From Bacteroidota bacterium (GTDB taxonomy: Bacteria; Bacteroidota; Bacteroidia; B-17B0; Aurantibacillaceae), in the NCBI GenBank assembly GCA_018267655.1, contig JAFDYB010000021.1, positions 1 to 34,553 of the forward strand: a stretch of 34,553 nt of DNA, in the 5' to 3' direction. The translations under genes were made by a program, and so were the position numbers. Within the stretch, counting starts at the first letter, position 1, and every line of letters starts with the position of its first letter. Of the stretch, positions 31,146 to 34,553 are shown one piece after another. The notes beneath the pieces were generated by a model, which worked only from the letters and a program-made list of their open reading frames with translations, was not told the origin of the DNA and did not search any database.

Positions 31146-32078
31146 GTGAAACAAAAACTAATATATTTTTTGTTAATTGTTTTTTGTGCTGCCTATGGCT
31201 CTAAAAACAACCCAGATTCGTTAATCGAATATAAAATAATCACAAAAAAAGCTTTATTTAAATTAATTGACTCTTTGCTTGAAAAAACTGATATTAAAGC
31301 TAAAGATGTTGATTTGCTTAATTACTATTCATCTGTATTAAAATACAGTAATAGCGACACGGTAAAACTAAGCCCTTTTAATTTAAACGAATTAAGCTTT
31401 TACTCAAAAAAAGATGAAACGGCTTTATTTCCTTTAGCTAGTTTAGATAGTATTCAACCTTCGTTTAATCTTATACTCGAAAACGATTTATTGAGTTTTT
31501 ATAACTCACCACATAACGGCGTTATATCTAGTAATTACGGCTGGCGCGGAAAGCGTATGCATAAAGGCATTGACATTGATTTACGAAGAGGCGATAAAAT
31601 TACAGCAGCCTTTGACGGGAAAGTGAGAGTTGCAAAATATCAAGGCGGTTTTGGCAATGTTGTAATAATTATGCACCCCAACGGACTTGAAAGCGTATAT
31701 GCGCACTTAAGTAAAATAAAAGTAAAAACAGGCGATATTGTTTTAAGCGGGCAAACAATAGGCTTAGGAGGCAGCACAGGAAGAAGCACCGGCCCACACC
31801 TCCACTTTGAATTAAGGTACAAAGGCTACACATTAAACCCGGCCACTGTAATTTCGTTTACCGAGCACAAAACTATTTTTAAAACTATTACAGTAATCAA
31901 CAATAAACGCAATTTATGCGCTTACCCTTCAAACGCATTGTTGCACAAAATTTTAAAAGGAGACAGTTGGCGGAAAATTGCTAATATGTATGGCATAACA
32001 ACAAAACAACTTTTAGAATTAAATGGCACTACCCACTACTGTTATTTAAAGCCCGGCGAGCAACTAAGAGTGAATTGA
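31146..32078 (+). CDS. M23 family metallopeptidase with LysM domain
   Basis: A 310-residue exported peptidoglycan peptidase or regulator. A signal peptide (1-18) is followed by a helical region (about 30-115). The LytM/M23 domain (about 122-235) keeps the zinc site: His139 and Asp143 in HKGIDID, His187 in YAHLS, and His218/His220 in GPHLHFE. A single LysM module (about 266-309: HKILKGDSWRKIANMYGITTKQLLELNG) gives cell-wall binding. All metal ligands are present, so it is probably catalytically active rather than an EnvC-type activator. The start is GTG at 31146; it gives a clean signal peptide and no better ATG is near. Confidence 0.93.
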   Translation: MKQKLIYFLLIVFCAAYGSKNNPDSLIEYKIITKKALFKLIDSLLEKTDIKAKDVDLLNYYSSVLKYSNSDTVKLSPFNLNELSFYSKKDETALFPLASLDSIQPSFNLILENDLLSFYNSPHNGVISSNYGWRGKRMHKGIDIDLRRGDKITAAFDGKVRVAKYQGGFGNVVIIMHPNGLESVYAHLSKIKVKTGDIVLSGQTIGLGGSTGRSTGPHLHFELRYKGYTLNPATVISFTEHKTIFKTITVINNKRNLCAYPSNALLHKILKGDSWRKIANMYGITTKQLLELNGTTHYCYLKPGEQLRVN

Positions 32079-32129
32079 ATAAAAAGTTTTATACCTAAAA
32101 AAATTTAACTACCTTCAATTTTTTATTAA

Positions 32130-32843
32130 ATGGAAACCATAGAAAATACAACCCGCGATTTTTTTATTTTATATAAACCCAAAGACATTGTAAGCGGTGA
32201 TTTTTATTATGCACGTGCGCATGTTATTCCCTCAAAAAACAATGAGCTATTTTACATGTGTACTGCCGATTGCACCGGTCATGGTGTTCCTGGGGCTTTA
32301 ATGAGCATGGTTAGTATTGCGCGTTTAAACGAATCAATTATTGAAAAAAATTTAGAACACCCTAATATTATTTTAGATAACGTACGTAAAGGTATTATTG
32401 AATCTCTTAACCCTGAAGGCAGCGATGAAGAAAGTAAAGACGGTATGGATTGTGTGCTGTGTGCTTACGATTTTAAAAACATGAAATTAGAATTTGCTGC
32501 TGCAAATAACCCTTTATGGTTAATAAGAAATAACCAAATTATTGAGTACAAACCAGATAAGATGCCTGTTGGAAAATATGGCGACTCTGTAAACCCTTTT
32601 ACATTGCAAGCAATTGATTTACTTGAAGGAGACATTATTTACACATTTACAGATGGCTTTGCCGACCAATTTGGCGGGCCAAAAGGAAAAAAATTTAAAT
32701 ACAAGCAATTACAAGAAGTGTTGTTAAGCATTCATCAAAAGCCAATGGAAGAACAAAAACAACTTTTAAATAACGAGTTTGAAAGTTGGCGCGGTAATTT
32801 AGAGCAAATAGACGACGTTTGCATTGTTGCCGTTAAAATTTAA
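32130..32843 (+). CDS. Stand-alone SpoIIE/RsbU-type PP2C phosphatase
   Basis: A 237-residue metal-dependent Ser/Thr phosphatase domain. Metal-site acidic residues are visible: Asp24 (VSGDFYY), Asp47 (ADCTGHGVPGALMSM), Asp175 (FTDGFADQFGG) and Asp228-229 (QIDDVCIVAV). In Bacteroidota this domain usually sits at the C-terminus of large sensor proteins with TPR or 7TM domains. Here the protein begins at the catalytic domain with only about ten residues before it. The 51 upstream bases cannot hold a sensor, so it is not an obvious truncation. It would dephosphorylate an anti-sigma-factor antagonist, but none is encoded nearby. It could be controlled by protein partners in trans. Confidence 0.88.
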   Translation: METIENTTRDFFILYKPKDIVSGDFYYARAHVIPSKNNELFYMCTADCTGHGVPGALMSMVSIARLNESIIEKNLEHPNIILDNVRKGIIESLNPEGSDEESKDGMDCVLCAYDFKNMKLEFAAANNPLWLIRNNQIIEYKPDKMPVGKYGDSVNPFTLQAIDLLEGDIIYTFTDGFADQFGGPKGKKFKYKQLQEVLLSIHQKPMEEQKQLLNNEFESWRGNLEQIDDVCIVAVKI

Positions 32844-32959
32844 AGCGCTAGTTTCTGATAAAAACAGGCACTTTAAAAAAGGGATTTAAATTTTTATTCT
32901 AAAATTAATAATAAACTATCCCCTTCTTTAAAAACACTAAGCTAAAACAAGCTAATTTC

Positions 32960-34219
32960 TTACTTTAACTTAGAGAGTGCATTTTCAATATTGCTAATAA
33001 TGGTATTAATATCATTTATTTTACAAGTGCCTACCGACAAACGGTACCATGAAGAATTTTTATCTGTTCCAAATGCATAAAAGGGCACTATGGCCACTTT
33101 GGCTTCATTTAAAAGATACGATGTTATATCGCTTGTTGCATTAAGCACTACTCCATCTGTTGTGGTTAAACCTTGTAAATCAAATTTTACGGTTAAATAG
33201 ATTGCTGCTTGCGGGTGTATCACATCTACCTTATAGCCTTTTTGTTTAATAGCGTTAAAGCCTTTATATAAAGCCTTTAGCCGAGCATCTATTTTGTTTT
33301 TTTGTGTAGTTAAGAAATTGTCGTATGCCGGTAAATTACTTAAAAAATTAGCAGCGGCTAATTGTTCGGGTTTTGGTGCCCATGCGCCAACATGAGTTAA
33401 AACAGCTTTCATTTTATCAATGATAAACTTTGGTCCCATACTCCAACCCACTCGCACACCTGTTGCAGCTAATGATTTACTAATTCCGTCAACAAAAACA
33501 GTATAATTTTTCAACTCCGGGCGCAAGCTAACAGGGTTGTAATGATCAACTCCATCAAGGGTTAAAGCCCAGTATATTTGATCGTACATTAAATAAACCG
33601 GTTTTTGCGATTCGCCTCTTCGCTTGTTTTCAGCAATAATTAAATCACAAATTTCTTCTAAGCCTTTTTTAGTAAATACTGTTCCCGTTGGATTTTGAGG
33701 CGAGCAAAGTGCAATTAACGACAGTTCTTTAATATGAGGTTCAATATCTTTTGCCGAAGGCATAAAATTTTGTTCAGGGCTGGCATTAATAATAACAGGA
33801 ACGGCGTTGTTTAAATATGTGTAATGATTATTATTCCAGCTAGGAACTGCAAAAAGTACTTTATCGCCTGCATCAACCAATGTTCTAAAAATACTATAAA
33901 TAACAGGGCGTGCGCCGCCGGCAATTAAAATTTCGTTTTCATTATACATTAAATTTCCGCGCTCTTTAAGTAAAATGCTCACTGCTTTTCTAAGCTCAAG
34001 CATACCATCTGCTGCCGGGTAATTCGTAAAATGATTTTGATACGCTTTTATAATTTCGTTTTTTAACTCATCGGGGATAGGAAACTCATTAGAGTCAAAA
34101 TCTCCAATTGTAAGATTATATATTTTTTCACCTTGTTTAATTTTTTCATTTACATCGGCTGCAAGCTTAATAATTTCTGAGCCTATAATATTTTCTGCTA
34201 ATTTTGATACTTTGTTCAT
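32960..34219 (-). CDS. Class I/II pyridoxal-phosphate aminotransferase
   Basis: A fold-type I aminotransferase of 419 residues counted from the ATG at 34219. An in-frame TTG four codons upstream is a weaker alternative. Motifs, counted from that ATG, are AGGARPV at 100-106, CSPQNPTGT at 172-180 (cofactor ring/phosphate region), YDQIY at 212-216 and the Schiff-base lysine Lys248 in DGISKSLAATGVRVGW. The overall pattern is that of aspartate-like aminotransferases of subgroup I. The amino donor cannot be told. It is convergent with the SpoIIE gene and stands alone; no biosynthetic partner is adjacent. Confidence 0.92.
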   Translation of the reverse strand: MNKVSKLAENIIGSEIIKLAADVNEKIKQGEKIYNLTIGDFDSNEFPIPDELKNEIIKAYQNHFTNYPAADGMLELRKAVSILLKERGNLMYNENEILIAGGARPVIYSIFRTLVDAGDKVLFAVPSWNNNHYTYLNNAVPVIINASPEQNFMPSAKDIEPHIKELSLIALCSPQNPTGTVFTKKGLEEICDLIIAENKRRGESQKPVYLMYDQIYWALTLDGVDHYNPVSLRPELKNYTVFVDGISKSLAATGVRVGWSMGPKFIIDKMKAVLTHVGAWAPKPEQLAAANFLSNLPAYDNFLTTQKNKIDARLKALYKGFNAIKQKGYKVDVIHPQAAIYLTVKFDLQGLTTTDGVVLNATSDITSYLLNEAKVAIVPFYAFGTDKNSSWYRLSVGTCKINDINTIISNIENALSKLK

Positions 34220-34391
34220 AATAGCCGGCAATATATAAAATAAGTAGAGTTGAAAAAATGATTTTTGAAATATTGTTAATTATTAAAACAACGATTAATA
34301 CAGAAAATTTTGCAAATAGAAATAAATTTAATATTTTATTGAATATCCGTAATTACTCATAATTGATTATATTTGTTTCAAAATCAATCAG

Positions 34392-34553
34392 ATGAATTTA
34401 TTTTCTTTTACAGCCAATTTTAGCAGCTAAGATAGTTGCCGCATTCACTTTAAATCGGAGCGAGATAAACAAGGTATTAAATGCAAAAACTGCGGGCATA
34501 AGCATCATTATTGGATACAAAGCAGATGGAGTTATGAGTGTAAGAAGTGTCGC
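34392..34553 (+). pseudogene. IS1595-family transposase N-terminus with in-frame stop (cut by window edge)
   Basis: From the ATG at 34392 the frame encodes a 12-residue start (MNLFSFTANFSS), a TAA at 34428-34430, then 41 more codons open to the window end. After the stop it reads DSCRIHFKSERDKQG, then a zinc ribbon with CKNCGHKHHYW and YECKKC. This is the typical N-terminus of IS1595/ISXO2-like transposases, in which the short N-terminal segment and the 'CRxHFK' part are normally continuous. The stop therefore looks like a nonsense change (for example GAA to TAA) in an otherwise intact frame. The DDE domain lies outside the window, so whether the element is dead overall is unknown. Confidence 0.72.

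Noticed and set aside
32844..32959. Possible shared terminator between the SpoIIE and aminotransferase genes
   Set aside because: Only an imperfect AGGGAT/ATCCCC pairing with a 30-base loop was found, too weak to call.
34220..34231. TTG start at 34231 for the aminotransferase
   Set aside because: An ATG four codons downstream begins a sequence typical for the family, and nothing favours the TTG.

Overview
The window looks like a chromosomal segment from an AT-rich member of the Bacteroidota. Four things point there. Two proteins carry type IX secretion (T9SS)-style C-terminal domains. A PorV/PorQ-type outer-membrane protein and a carboxypeptidase-regulatory/TonB receptor are present. A GldI-like lipoprotein and a DUF4293 protein, both typical of the phylum, are encoded. 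Several genes are preceded by perfect TAnnTTTG promoter boxes, the Bacteroidota -7 element. No rRNA, tRNA or CRISPR array was recognised. Both window edges carry transposase remnants: an IS630-like C-terminus at the left and an IS1595-like N-terminus with an in-frame stop at the right.

Layout. 355-2626 (minus) is a tight cluster greA - HIT protein - phosphohexomutase. 2707-12220 (minus) is a three-gene surface module: TonB-dependent receptor, a 1568-residue exported protein, and a PorV-like barrel, ending in a hairpin terminator. 12495-13923 (minus) is nfu - dCMP deaminase - a small very basic exported protein, divergent from nadB (13983-15542, plus). 15547-17770 (minus) holds overlapping aroB-aroA of the shikimate pathway. 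17943-19444 (minus) is nth followed by a peroxiredoxin with a 110-residue histone-H1-like lysine-rich N-terminus. 19501-22971 (plus) is a run of four exported peptidyl-prolyl isomerases (GldI-like, two FKBP lipoproteins, one cyclophilin-FKBP fusion) closed by a good terminator. Next come a THUMP-type RNA methyltransferase, a PKD/T9SS surface protein (minus), and a lipoprotein/barrel pair with shared CC motifs. 26769-27212 is a repeat-like intergenic stretch. Then follow a PorE-like TPR-PD40 protein, a long-form GAPDH, a DUF4293 membrane protein, an M23-LysM peptidase, a sensorless SpoIIE phosphatase and a class I/II aminotransferase.

How the genes fit together. Most of the window is housekeeping: transcription fidelity, NAD and aromatic synthesis, Fe-S carriage, nucleotide metabolism and glycolysis. 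It is interleaved with cell-envelope biogenesis. The strongest candidates for something unusual are (1) the H1-like/peroxiredoxin fusion co-transcribed with endonuclease III, which suggests a DNA-localised antioxidant; (2) the receptor - giant exported protein - PorV-like module, which could be a T9SS analogue of a SusC/SusD pair; and (3) the four-gene periplasmic foldase operon. All functional statements are homology recognised by eye; no searches were run.
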